A stretch of DNA of 12,466 nucleotides from CAZADA01 sp964524065 (GCA_964524065.1 CAZGCB010000082.1:1-12466), one strand, 5' to 3'; shown: positions 1 through 7,474, counted from the first letter of the stretch. Notes: generated from the sequence alone by a model not told the origin. Program-made: numbers and translations.

Positions 1-46
1 CAGCAGCCGGCCAAAGTGCTTGAGGTGACTCCCGCACCCGCCGGCG
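1..46 (+). other. Probable 5' coding segment of the following gene (other frame)
   Basis: The frame starting at base 1 is open from the window edge to a stop at 154-156. Its first 15 codons look like real coding sequence (QQPAKVLEVTPAPAG, mostly G or C in third position). After about base 46 the same frame turns into arginine/glycine/proline-rich text typical of a wrong frame, while the +1 frame begins a clean hydrophobic segment. This is either the N-terminal tail of the next protein, cut off by a one-base indel, or the end of an upstream gene overlapping it by about 110 bases. I favour the first, without proof. Confidence 0.4.
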
Positions 47-817
47 TTGCTGATCATCGCCGGTGGGCTGGGCTTGATCGCCGTGGGTGGCGGCGCGGCC
101 GCCGGCCTGGCCTACACGCAAGACCGCGCCGGCCGCGGGACTTGGGACCAGGCTGATGTGCGCGACTTCATCGGCGAGTTGTTCACCGATCCCTATCCCG
201 CGCTGCGCGTCGTGGCGCAGCAGGAGCTGGATGGGACGGCCCGCCCCGTTGATATCCAGCCGACGCCGGCGCTGTTGGGCTGTCTCGGCAAATGCGGCGT
301 GCGCCCGCGCTTGGACGGCATGATCGCGGGTGGCCGCGCGCTGGTCGCCATTCGCGGCACGCTGATCCAGCGCGATCGCCACGCTATGATCTCGGTGGTG
401 GACGGACCGGGCTGGGTCCGCGCCGTGGAGGCCGAGCGCGATCTCACCGCCATGATGGATGATTTCATGCAGGCGGTGCGGCGGACCTTCACCGGCGGCG
501 AAACGGATCTCGGCGCGGCCATGCTGACGGGCGAAATCCTCGACACCAAATGCTGGTTCGGCGCCATGCGCCCGTCCGAAGGCAAGGAGCACAAGGCGTG
601 CGCCGCGCTCTGCATCAAGTCGGGCTTGCCGCCGGCCTTCTACGCCAAGGATGCGGACGGGCGTATGCACGCCTTCCTCATCACCGATCCCGAAGGCGGG
701 CCGTTGCACGCCGAAGTGGCGGACTTCGCCGCTGATCCGGTGCGCGTGCGTGGGCGTTTGGTGCAGCGGGACTTTGTCGAATTTCGCATTGATCCGGCGG
801 ACATCGTCCGGGTGTGA
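47..817 (+). CDS. Membrane-anchored protein with conserved Cys/His motif, function unknown
   Basis: The reading frame encodes about 256 residues. Residues 1-23 form a glycine/alanine-rich hydrophobic segment that would act as an N-terminal membrane anchor, leaving a domain of about 230 residues probably outside the cytoplasm. Two cysteine clusters stand out: C79-x3-C83, and C169-x12-H182-x2-C185-x3-C189 set in GEILDTKCWFGAMRP followed by a GLPPAFY stretch. I recall similar motifs in uncharacterised proteobacterial proteins; the spacing suggests metal or cofactor binding, which is inference. The C-terminal 35 residues are strand-like. The start is uncertain: an in-frame stop lies at 26-28, the first usable codon is TTG at 47, there is no ribosome binding site, and no charged residues precede the anchor. 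The true N-terminus may lie upstream in another frame. The next gene follows after 56 bases in the same direction. Confidence 0.7.
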   Translation: MLIIAGGLGLIAVGGGAAAGLAYTQDRAGRGTWDQADVRDFIGELFTDPYPALRVVAQQELDGTARPVDIQPTPALLGCLGKCGVRPRLDGMIAGGRALVAIRGTLIQRDRHAMISVVDGPGWVRAVEAERDLTAMMDDFMQAVRRTFTGGETDLGAAMLTGEILDTKCWFGAMRPSEGKEHKACAALCIKSGLPPAFYAKDADGRMHAFLITDPEGGPLHAEVADFAADPVRVRGRLVQRDFVEFRIDPADIVRV

Positions 818-818
818 T

Positions 819-847
819 GCGAGCGCCGCGCCGCTTCGGCGCGTCGC
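819..847 (+). terminator. GC-rich hairpin between the first two genes
   Basis: A 7-base-pair stem (827-833 with 837-843) closes a three-base CTT loop. A further 4 pairs (819-822 with 844-847) extend it across a 4-base bulge. It starts two bases after the stop of the upstream gene and ends before the ribosome binding site of the next. No T-run follows, so it is not a classic intrinsic terminator; it could act as a weak terminator, an mRNA end protector or part of the leader of the following gene. Confidence 0.35.
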
Positions 848-873
848 ACCCAGGGGGCTAAGCGAGGCGAACC

Positions 874-2682
874 ATGCACATGACACGCGCAATCGCGATC
901 CTCGCGGCCGCATTAGCGCTCGTTGCTTGCGGCGCGGCGCAGGATGACCCCGCGCCGGCCGCCCCTGTTGAGGCGGCGCCCACCCCGGCGGGTGTTGCGG
1001 CGGATGGCGATGTCGCGGCTGACACTCCCGCAAGGCCGGCGGTTGTCGCCGCGGCCCACCCCGAAGCGACGGCGGCCGGCGTGAAGATCCTCCGCGCTGG
1101 CGGCTCCGCCGTGGACGCGGCCGTGGCGGTGTTGGCGACACTCAGCTTGGTGGAGCCGCAAAGCGCGGGCTTTGGCGGTGGAGCCTTCATGCTCCATTTC
1201 GACGCCGAAACCCGCACGCTCATGGTGTATGACGGGCGGGAGACGGCCCCGGCCGGCGCCAGCGCGGCGATGTTTCTCGGCGCGGATGGCGAGCCCTGGG
1301 GCTTCCTTGACGCCAAGCATTCCGGCGTCGCCATCGGCGTGCCCGGCGCGGTGGACATGCTGTCGCTCGCCCATGCGGACCATGGGGTGCTGCGCTGGGC
1401 GGATTTGTTCGATCACGCCATCGCGTTGGCCGAAGATGGCTTCGCCGTGACGCCGCGCTTGAATGACTTCATTACGCGCTTTGGCCGGCTGCTCCCGGCA
1501 ACGCCTGAAGACGGGCCGACAGACGTCTACGCCTATCTCATGCCCGGCGGTGAAGCCCTGGCCGTCGGCGCCCTACGTGACAATCCAGCTTATGCTGAAA
1601 CGCTGCGCGCGATCGCCGCGGATCCGCGTGCGTTGTATGAAGGGCCGCTGGCTACGGAGATTGTGGCGCAAGCGGCGCTGGCGCCGCGGCCTGGAACCCT
1701 GAGCGCGGCGGATATGGCGGATTATCGTGCGCGCGTGGCGCAGCCCCTGTGCACGCCCTATCGCGGGATGTCCGTGTGTGGTGCGCCGCCGCCCTCCTCC
1801 GGCGGTGTCGCGGTGGGGCAAATCCTGGCCTTGCTCGCGGCGAGCGAGGACGGCTTTATCGAAGGCGGGGCGCAGCGCGCGGAGAATTGGTCACTCTTCG
1901 CCCAAGCGCAATTGCTGGCCTATGCCGATCGCGATCAGTATCTCGCGGACGACGCCTTCACGCCCGTGCCGATGCGCGGCCTGTTGCATCCCGATTATCT
2001 CGCGGAACGCGCGGCGCAAATGTCGCGCGAGACGCCGCTCACCGCCGCTGAGCCTGGCGATCCATGGGCCTATCAAGCGCCGCCGCCGGCGCCCGTCGGC
2101 GCTGATGCGAGCGTGGAGACGCCCGGCACCACCCATTTCGTCATTGTCGATGCGGCCGGCGATGTGGTGTCGCTCACCGCCAGCGTGGAGAGCATTTTCG
2201 GCTCCAGCCGGATGGCCGGCGGCATGATTTTGAACAATCAGCTGACGGACTTTGCACGCCAACCCCGCGATGACGCCGGCGTGCTGCGCGCCAATGCGGC
2301 GGCTCCCGGCAAGCGGCCGCGCTCATCCATGTCGCCCACCATCGTGTTGAATGCGGAAGGGGCGTTCCACCTGGCCACAGGCTCGCCGGGCGGCTCCTCC
2401 ATCATCGCGTATACCGCTAAGACGCTCATCGGCGTGCTGGATTGGGGCTTAAGCCCACAAGACGCCGTCGAGCTGCCCAATATGGTGGCGCGGGGCGCAA
2501 CGGTGCGGATCGAACAAGATCGCGCTTCGGCGGAGTTGATCGCGGCCATGAGCGGTTTTGGTTTTGCGGTGAAGGAAAGTGCCGGCGAGAATTCCGGCGT
2601 GCATATGGTGCTGCGCCATAGCGACGGCACGCTGGAGGCCGGCGTCGATCCGCGCCGCGAGGGTGTCGCGGCTGCGCCCTGA
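874..2682 (+). CDS. ggt: Gamma-glutamyltransferase, predicted lipoprotein
   Basis: A 602-residue protein of the gamma-glutamyltransferase family (N-terminal nucleophile hydrolase; cleaves or transfers the gamma-glutamyl group of glutathione and related peptides). Members self-cleave into large and small subunits. Visible hallmarks: GGSAVDAAVA (76-85), GFGGGAFM (99-106), GRETAP (121-126), the processing site with nucleophile T419 in GTTHF, LNNQLTDF (453-460), GSPGG (503-507) and DPRREG near the C-terminus. Residues 1-19 form a lipoprotein signal with lipobox LVAC, so C19 would be lipidated. An alanine/proline-rich linker to about residue 52 precedes the enzyme domain. The enzyme would sit on a membrane facing the periplasm, fitting glutathione salvage. 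ATG at 874 has GAGG at 864-867; ATG at 880 is the alternative. The gene converges on its neighbour with 28 bases between. Confidence 0.95.
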   Translation: MHMTRAIAILAAALALVACGAAQDDPAPAAPVEAAPTPAGVAADGDVAADTPARPAVVAAAHPEATAAGVKILRAGGSAVDAAVAVLATLSLVEPQSAGFGGGAFMLHFDAETRTLMVYDGRETAPAGASAAMFLGADGEPWGFLDAKHSGVAIGVPGAVDMLSLAHADHGVLRWADLFDHAIALAEDGFAVTPRLNDFITRFGRLLPATPEDGPTDVYAYLMPGGEALAVGALRDNPAYAETLRAIAADPRALYEGPLATEIVAQAALAPRPGTLSAADMADYRARVAQPLCTPYRGMSVCGAPPPSSGGVAVGQILALLAASEDGFIEGGAQRAENWSLFAQAQLLAYADRDQYLADDAFTPVPMRGLLHPDYLAERAAQMSRETPLTAAEPGDPWAYQAPPPAPVGADASVETPGTTHFVIVDAAGDVVSLTASVESIFGSSRMAGGMILNNQLTDFARQPRDDAGVLRANAAAPGKRPRSSMSPTIVLNAEGAFHLATGSPGGSSIIAYTAKTLIGVLDWGLSPQDAVELPNMVARGATVRIEQDRASAELIAAMSGFGFAVKESAGENSGVHMVLRHSDGTLEAGVDPRREGVAAAP

Positions 2683-2710
2683 CCCGCGCAGTGGTTGGCG
2701 TCTCTTCAGA

Positions 2711-3874
2711 TTATTCCGCCGTTTCCGTCCGCGGGGCGCCGCCGTTCTGGGCGGCGGGCGGTTCGCCGCGCCGCTCGCCATGGTGGAAATAAATCCGCCG
2801 GGCGAAGGCGCGAAACATCGGATTGTCCAAGGCGACATCAAACAAGAAGTTCGCCGGCGCCTGATCGGCCGCCCAGCGTAGGGCGCTTTTCACCCCGAAT
2901 TTCGGCAGGCTGGGGGCCAGCGCCACATCTGGTGCGGGCGCATCGCCCAGCAAATGGTCGGCCGTGGCTTGGCCCGCGCGCCGGCCCAGCTCCAGCGCCA
3001 AGCGGATCCCGCCCGCGGTAAGCGGCGATACCCAGCCCGCTGCATCGCCAATCAATGTGACCCGCTCGCGCGCCCAAGGCCTCACCAGCCCGCCGCAGGG
3101 AATGGGCCCCGCGCGCCGCTCGACGACATCGTCTGGATTGAGGCCGAAACGCCGCTCGGTTTCCTCCGCAAACGGGCCCAAATCCGGTTTCTTGCCGGGG
3201 GAGACTGCAAGGCCCACTTGCGCCACCTGCGGGCCGACACACGCCCAGCCGAGATAGCCCGGCGCGGTGCGGCTATCCAACGTGCAATGCAGATAGTCCG
3301 GATCGAGATCGCCCCAGGCGCTGTATTCTTTCTCCAGCCCCGTCAGCATGCGCGTATTGGCGCCGAGGCCAAAGCTCTTGGCGACTTGCGAGCGCGCGCC
3401 ATCCGCCCCCATCAGCCAGCGCGCCGTGACGCGCTCCCCGCCGATCGAAGCGACAATCTGATCGCCCTCGACCGCGCCGTCCTCAAAACGGGCGTTGACG
3501 CGGATCTCGGCGCCCGCGCGCTCGGCCTCCTCGCCCATCCAGCGCATGACGCCGGGCGTGTCGGTCGTGAGGAAATATCCATCGCGCGCGGCGATATCGA
3601 CGCTGCGCCGCGAGGGGCCATAGAGCCGCACCTTGCTGACGCGTCGGGTGAGGCGGGCCGGAACGTCGAGCACGTCTTGGGCTTCTTTGACGAAGATGCC
3701 CGTGGTGTGCATGCGCGTGCCGAGCGCCGGCTTGGCGTCGGCCACCAGCGTGCGCAAGCCGCGCAGCGCCGCCGCGCGCGCCGCCGCCAGGCCGGCATAG
3801 CCAGCGCCGACAACCAGCAGGTCCACATCGGTGACATCGGTGCGGGCGGCGCTCAGGGGGGTCGGATCAGCCAT
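2711..3874 (-). CDS. FAD-dependent oxidoreductase, geranylgeranyl reductase-like
   Basis: A 387-residue flavoprotein of the geranylgeranyl reductase/PHBH-like group. N-terminal FAD-binding Rossmann motif GAGYAG at residues 23-28 with acidic D46 closing the second strand; GADGARS at 156-162; second FAD motif GDAAGWVSPLTAGGI from 276, characteristic of geranylgeranyl reductases. Family members reduce double bonds of prenyl chains or hydroxylate small molecules; the substrate here cannot be told, and no carotenoid, chlorophyll or quinone genes are adjacent. The start is ATG at 3874; a TTG four codons upstream (3886) is possible, and neither has a strong ribosome binding site. The gene lies 47 bases downstream of the CorC-like gene on the same strand and may be co-transcribed with it. 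The last 20 or so residues are low-complexity. Confidence 0.85.
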   Translation of the reverse strand: MADPTPLSAARTDVTDVDLLVVGAGYAGLAAARAAALRGLRTLVADAKPALGTRMHTTGIFVKEAQDVLDVPARLTRRVSKVRLYGPSRRSVDIAARDGYFLTTDTPGVMRWMGEEAERAGAEIRVNARFEDGAVEGDQIVASIGGERVTARWLMGADGARSQVAKSFGLGANTRMLTGLEKEYSAWGDLDPDYLHCTLDSRTAPGYLGWACVGPQVAQVGLAVSPGKKPDLGPFAEETERRFGLNPDDVVERRAGPIPCGGLVRPWARERVTLIGDAAGWVSPLTAGGIRLALELGRRAGQATADHLLGDAPAPDVALAPSLPKFGVKSALRWAADQAPANFLFDVALDNPMFRAFARRIYFHHGERRGEPPAAQNGGAPRTETAE

Positions 3875-3921
3875 GGGTGTGATCAACCGTATCCCAGCGC
3901 GCTTGTCGAGCCGTCCGGCGA

Positions 3922-5235
3922 TCAGCGCCCATGGCCATCGCCATTGGCGTCTTCAGCAGGTGGGGCGGGGGTGATGCGGATTTGGGTAATCTGATTGCGC
4001 TGGCGCGCCAGGATTTCGAACCGCCGGCCGTGAAAGCTGAAGATCTGACCGCGTTCGGGAATGGTCTGGGCCTCGTGGATCACCAAGCCCGCCACCGTGA
4101 CCGCCTCTTCATCGGGCAGGTTCCAGTCCATGGCGCGGTTGAGATCGCGAATGGTGACCGAGCCCTGCACCATGACGGCGCCATCATCGAGCTCCTGCAC
4201 GCCCTCCACGGGTTGGTCGTGCTCGTCTTCAATCTCACCGACGATCTCTTCGAGGATGTCTTCCAGCGTCACCAGGCCCATCAGCACGCCGTATTCGTCC
4301 ACCACCAAAGCGAAGTGTTCGCGCTTTTCGCGGAACTCATGCAGCTGCTCCAGCAAGCTTTTGGTTTCCGGCACGAACCAGGGCTCACGCGCGATGGCTT
4401 TGACGTCAATGGCGCCGGCTTTTTCACGCAGCAGGCCATCGGCGTCTTGGCTGACGGCGTACAGCGCGCGCGACAAATCCTTGGCGTGCAAGACGCCGAT
4501 GATGTTGTCGGGATCCCCGCTCCACAACGGTAGGCGTGTATACCGGCTTTCCAGGGCTTGGCTGATCAGCTCCGGCGCCGGCACGTCCATATCCAGCACT
4601 TCCATGGACTTGCGATGCACCATGACATCCACCACCGTCAGCTCCTGCAGATCGAGGAGGCCGCCGAGCATGTCGCGGTCTTCTTTGTCGACCTCGCCCT
4701 CCTGGTGGCGCAAATCGATGGCGCCGCGCAGCTCGTCCTGCAAAGAGAGCGGATTGTCCTGCGTCTTGACGCCTAGGCCCTTCAGCACGCCGGAGACAAG
4801 CACCTGCACCCCCGCCACCAGGGGGGCGAAGGCCTTGACCACAAAACCGATGGGCGACGCGACCGCCATGGCCATGCGGTCGGCGTTGGAGATGGCGTAG
4901 GTCTTGGGCAGCACCTCGGCGAAAATCAGCACCAACGCCGTCATCACAAAAGTGGCGTAGACCGCGCCGAGATCGCCAAACGCCGCCGTAAAGGTCACCG
5001 TGGCGATGGCTGTGGCCAGGATGTTGACCAGATTATTGCCGAGCAAAATCGCGCCGATCAGGCTTTCGGGCTTTTCGCGCAGGCGCTGCACGCGGCCGGC
5101 GCGCGCATCGCCATCCTTTTCCAGGGCGTGCATGCGCGCGCGCGAGACGGCGGTGAGGGCCGTTTCGGACCCGGAGAAAAAGCCGGATAGCGCCATGAGC
5201 CCGGCGATGGCGACAAGGGGGAGCAATTCAGGCAT
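3922..5235 (-). CDS. CNNM/CorC (HlyC/CorC) family cation transporter with CBS domains
   Basis: A 437-residue protein with full CorC-type architecture. An N-terminal DUF21/CNNM membrane domain spans about residues 1-160, carrying SGFFSGSETALTAVSRAR (17-34), GNNLVNILATA (66-76) and AEVLPKTYA (106-114). A CBS pair follows (about 200-262 and 275-335, ending LVTLEDILEEIVGEIEDE), then a C-terminal CorC/HlyC transporter-associated domain (about 345-423). Relatives export or regulate magnesium and cobalt, with CBS domains binding nucleotides; the name hemolysin is historical. The protein sits in the inner membrane. It lies 94 bases downstream of aroB on the same strand; I recall the pairing aroK-aroB-CorC-like as common in alphaproteobacteria, although the functional link is unclear. 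ATG at 5235 has no obvious ribosome binding site. The length is normal and the gene appears intact. Confidence 0.93.
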   Translation of the reverse strand: MPELLPLVAIAGLMALSGFFSGSETALTAVSRARMHALEKDGDARAGRVQRLREKPESLIGAILLGNNLVNILATAIATVTFTAAFGDLGAVYATFVMTALVLIFAEVLPKTYAISNADRMAMAVASPIGFVVKAFAPLVAGVQVLVSGVLKGLGVKTQDNPLSLQDELRGAIDLRHQEGEVDKEDRDMLGGLLDLQELTVVDVMVHRKSMEVLDMDVPAPELISQALESRYTRLPLWSGDPDNIIGVLHAKDLSRALYAVSQDADGLLREKAGAIDVKAIAREPWFVPETKSLLEQLHEFREKREHFALVVDEYGVLMGLVTLEDILEEIVGEIEDEHDQPVEGVQELDDGAVMVQGSVTIRDLNRAMDWNLPDEEAVTVAGLVIHEAQTIPERGQIFSFHGRRFEILARQRNQITQIRITPAPPAEDANGDGHGR

Positions 5236-5329
5236 GGCGGTCAGTCAACATGGATCAGCACCATTGATGCGGTATGAATGAGCAGGTTGTGTTGTAAGGC
5301 GTGGCGATCGGCCAGTCGGCGGCGCGCTG

Positions 5330-6460
5330 TCATGTCAGGCGCGCCTCAAGAAACCGCCGCAGCCCGCTCGGATCCTCCACATCCACGACGCGCGCATCAC
5401 CGATCTGTGTGGGCGCGATCACGCGCAGCCGGCCGGCGAGAACCTTTTTGTCCTGCGCCATGATGGCGAATATCGCGTCCGGATCGAAGGGCGCGCCGGC
5501 TAGATCGTGCGGCGATGCCGGCAGGCCGGTCATGGCGATCAGCGCTTCCAGGCGGCGCGCATCCTCAACCGGACACAGGCCTTGATCCACGGCGTAATGG
5601 GCCGCCATCGCCATGCCGGCGGCCACCGCCTCGCCATGACGCAGGCCGCTATCATAGCCGGCCGCCGTTTCAAAGCCATGGCCGAAAGTGTGACCGAGAT
5701 TGAGCAGCGCGCGGCGTCCGGCCTCGCGTTCGTCTTCGGCCACAATGGCGGCTTTAAGCGCGACTGCGCGCGCCACGGCCTCGGTGAGGGCGTGAGGCTC
5801 GCGCGCCAGCACATCCTCCATGCGAGCCTCCAGCCAGGCGAAAAAGTGTGCATCCGCCAGGGCGGCGATTTTGATGATCTCCGCGACGCCGGCCCGTAGA
5901 TCGCGATCGCTCAGCGTGGACAGCAGCTCTGTGTCCGCCAACACCAAAGACGGTTGGTGGAAGGCGCCGATGAGGTTCTTGCCATGGATGGTGTTGATGG
6001 CCGTCTTGCCGCCGACGGAGCTGTCCACTTGGGCCAGCAGCGTGGTGGGAATGTGGATGTAGGGCGCCCCGCGCTTCATGATGGCGGCCGCAAAGCCGGC
6101 CAAATCGCCCGTCACGCCGCCGCCCAGCGCCACCAGCGCCTCACGCCGCTCCATACCGTGGGCCAATAAGGTGTCGCACACCTGCTGCAGACCCGCCCAG
6201 GATTTGCTCTCTTCACCCGGCGCGATGGGGATGAGGTGCGGCTCCACGCCCACCTTTTGCATGTCGGCGGCGATCCGATCACCGTGCAGCGCGGCCACTT
6301 GGCTGTCGGCGATAATGAAGGCGCGCCCGCGGGCGAACAGCGCCTCGGCGCGCGCGCTCAGCGCGTCGAGCACGCCTGGTCCCACCAACACCTCGTAGGA
6401 GCGATCGCCCAGCGCCACTGGCACGCTGCGGTGTCGGATCTCCGCCGCCGGGGCGTTCAT
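5330..6460 (-). CDS. aroB: 3-dehydroquinate synthase
   Basis: A 376-residue AroB: it converts DAHP to 3-dehydroquinate, the second step of the shikimate pathway, using NAD and a divalent metal in the cytoplasm. Visible motifs: the NAD-binding GGGVTGDLAGF (113-123), IPTTLLAQVDSSVGGKTAIN (137-156), GKNLIGAFHQP (160-170), and probable metal ligands E194 (in GVAEIIK), H257 (in NLGHTFGHG) and H275 (in HGEAVAAGM). DKK at 337-339 is also typical. Residues following EIIK read IA where many homologues have YG, a tolerated variation. The ATG start overlaps the aroK stop as ATGA (6457-6460), implying translational coupling of the two shikimate enzymes. The length matches the family and nothing looks broken. 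Confidence 0.98.
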   Translation of the reverse strand: MNAPAAEIRHRSVPVALGDRSYEVLVGPGVLDALSARAEALFARGRAFIIADSQVAALHGDRIAADMQKVGVEPHLIPIAPGEESKSWAGLQQVCDTLLAHGMERREALVALGGGVTGDLAGFAAAIMKRGAPYIHIPTTLLAQVDSSVGGKTAINTIHGKNLIGAFHQPSLVLADTELLSTLSDRDLRAGVAEIIKIAALADAHFFAWLEARMEDVLAREPHALTEAVARAVALKAAIVAEDEREAGRRALLNLGHTFGHGFETAAGYDSGLRHGEAVAAGMAMAAHYAVDQGLCPVEDARRLEALIAMTGLPASPHDLAGAPFDPDAIFAIMAQDKKVLAGRLRVIAPTQIGDARVVDVEDPSGLRRFLEARLT

Positions 6461-7086
6461 GCGCCCTCTTCCGGGGATGCGTCATCACGGCTTTGAGGCG
6501 GGGGCGACGCCTTTTGACGGCGCCGCTCCGCCCGGGCGCGCCGCCTCAAATGCCCTTTCAGCGCCGCCAGAAGCGCGCCCACGGTGCGTTCATGGGGGCC
6601 TTCCACGCTGCGCACCGTAATGTCGGCTTCGGCGTAAGTGCGGTGGCGTTCGCTCATCAGCCGTGCGAGGATTTTGCGCGGATCGCCTTGGCGCAGCAGT
6701 GGGCGCGTGTTGCGCCGGGACGTACGCCGCACCAGCGTATCGAGATCAGCCTTCAACCAGACCGATATCGCATTGTCCTTGATCAAAGCGCGGGTCTTGG
6801 CGTCCATAAATGCGCCGCCGCCGGTGGCCAACACCATCGGGCCTTTCTCCATCAGGCGCGCAATCACGCGCCGTTCGCCTTCGCGAAAATGATCTTCGCC
6901 ATAGGTTTCAAAAATTTCGCTGATGCTGCGCCCGGCCGCCGCCTCAATCTCTTTGTCCGAATCGTAAAAAGGCGCGCCAAGCGCCTCGGCCGCGCGCCGG
7001 CCGATGGACGATTTGCCCGCGCCCATCAGCCCCACCAAAACCACCGGGCCGTCCAGGCGCATGCGCGCGTCGTCTTGAAGCATCAT
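6457..7086 (-). CDS. aroK: Shikimate kinase
   Basis: About 209 residues: an ATP-dependent kinase that phosphorylates shikimate at the 3-hydroxyl, a later step of the same pathway as its overlapping partner aroB. Walker A GLMGAGKS at 19-26; shikimate-binding D44 in the DSDKEIE segment, R68 in HFREGE, GGG at 89-91 after LAT; lid arginine R128 in RPLL. The C-terminal 30 residues add a very basic stretch followed by a proline/serine/acidic tail beyond the usual kinase fold. The start is uncertain: ATG at 7086 (followed by a second ATG) was chosen; GTG at 7107 would add seven residues, and neither has a convincing ribosome binding site. It is the first gene of the leftward unit and divergent from the small membrane peptide gene. 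Confidence 0.96.
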   Translation of the reverse strand: MMLQDDARMRLDGPVVLVGLMGAGKSSIGRRAAEALGAPFYDSDKEIEAAAGRSISEIFETYGEDHFREGERRVIARLMEKGPMVLATGGGAFMDAKTRALIKDNAISVWLKADLDTLVRRTSRRNTRPLLRQGDPRKILARLMSERHRTYAEADITVRSVEGPHERTVGALLAALKGHLRRRARAERRRQKASPPPQSRDDASPEEGA

Positions 7087-7195
7087 CTTGTCGAGCAGCC
7101 GTCGCACATGGCAGGTGTAGTGCGCCGGCCGGGTCGCGGCAAGCGATTGACCTGCGACGTCTTGGGTTTTTGCGGTGCGCCATCCGCGATAGGCT

Positions 7196-7234
7196 CGTCT
7201 AGCGGGCCGATTCAGGCCTTAATTGACGTCTAGC
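7196..7234. repeat. Direct repeat CGTCTAGC, two copies 31 bases apart
   Basis: The octamer CGTCTAGC occurs at 7196-7203 and again at 7227-7234, start to start 31 bases, close to three helical turns. A GATTC methylation site (7209-7213) lies between the copies and a TTGACG hexamer overlaps the second copy. Same-face spacing in a divergent promoter region is what an operator pair would show, but the copies are short and chance cannot be excluded. Confidence 0.35.
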
Positions 7235-7275
7235 AATGCCCGAGCTTGACGCGCGCGCCGCGCCGGCCTGGTGGC

Positions 7276-7281
7276 AAGGAG
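7276..7281 (+). promoter_or_regulatory. Ribosome binding site AAGGAG for the small membrane peptide
   Basis: AAGGAG lies nine bases before the ATG at 7291. It is the best Shine-Dalgarno match in the window and is the main reason to believe the small gene and to place its start at 7291, not at the upstream in-frame TTG at 7246. Confidence 0.75.
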
Positions 7282-7290
7282 ACGGACGGA

Positions 7291-7431
7291 ATGCGCAAAT
7301 TCTTGATCTTTGTCGGCCTTATGGCGGCGCTCGGATTGGGCACGCTGGGGTATTTGCTGCACGTGGCCGACACCATGGCGCCGCCCGCCGAGACGCAAGA
7401 GGTTGAAATTGACGTCACATTGCCGCGTTAG
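7291..7431 (+). CDS. Small single-pass membrane protein, unknown function
   Basis: A 46-residue peptide beginning MRKFLIFVGLMAALGLG: a short basic N-terminus, one hydrophobic helix (about residues 4-23), then a tail of about 23 residues that contains an acidic cluster and ends TLPR. This looks like a membrane-anchored peptide with its tail in the periplasm, or an uncleaved signal anchor. The strong AAGGAG site and normal codon use support a real gene. It is first in the rightward unit, 43 bases before the secreted alanine-rich protein, and divergent from aroK. I do not recognise the family. Confidence 0.7.
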   Translation: MRKFLIFVGLMAALGLGTLGYLLHVADTMAPPAETQEVEIDVTLPR

Positions 7432-7474
7432 CGCGCATCCCAGCGGTCGGATCAGGGCGCACGCCGAGGGCGCC

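Larger units (their letters stand above)
7087..7290. promoter_or_regulatory. Divergent intergenic region between aroK and the rightward unit
   Basis: This 204-base gap must hold promoters for both directions. It contains two TTGACG hexamers on the plus strand (7223-7228 and 7246-7251) that resemble alphaproteobacterial -35 elements, though I could not pair either with a convincing -10. It also has a GANTC methylation site (GATTC, 7209-7213), two GACGTC palindromes (7156-7161 and 7225-7230) and a direct repeat CGTCTAGC (7196-7203, 7227-7234). No reading frame in it looks coding, apart from a possible short GTG-start extension of aroK up to 7107. Promoter assignments are inference. Confidence 0.5.

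Noticed and set aside
2954..3994. Open frame of 346 residues on the plus strand opposite the flavoprotein gene
   Set aside because: The minus strand encodes clear FAD-binding motifs across this stretch; the plus frame is Arg/Ala-rich with no recognisable domain.
3922..5235. Hemolysin or toxin function for the CorC-like gene
   Set aside because: The HlyC/TlyC name is historical; the DUF21, CBS pair and C-terminal domain arrangement indicates a cation transporter.
7310..7474. Upstream extension of the secreted protein gene
   Set aside because: It overlaps the small membrane peptide in another frame, is Trp/Arg/Cys-rich and would put 55 residues before a good signal peptide; GTG at 7475 has its own GAGGG site.
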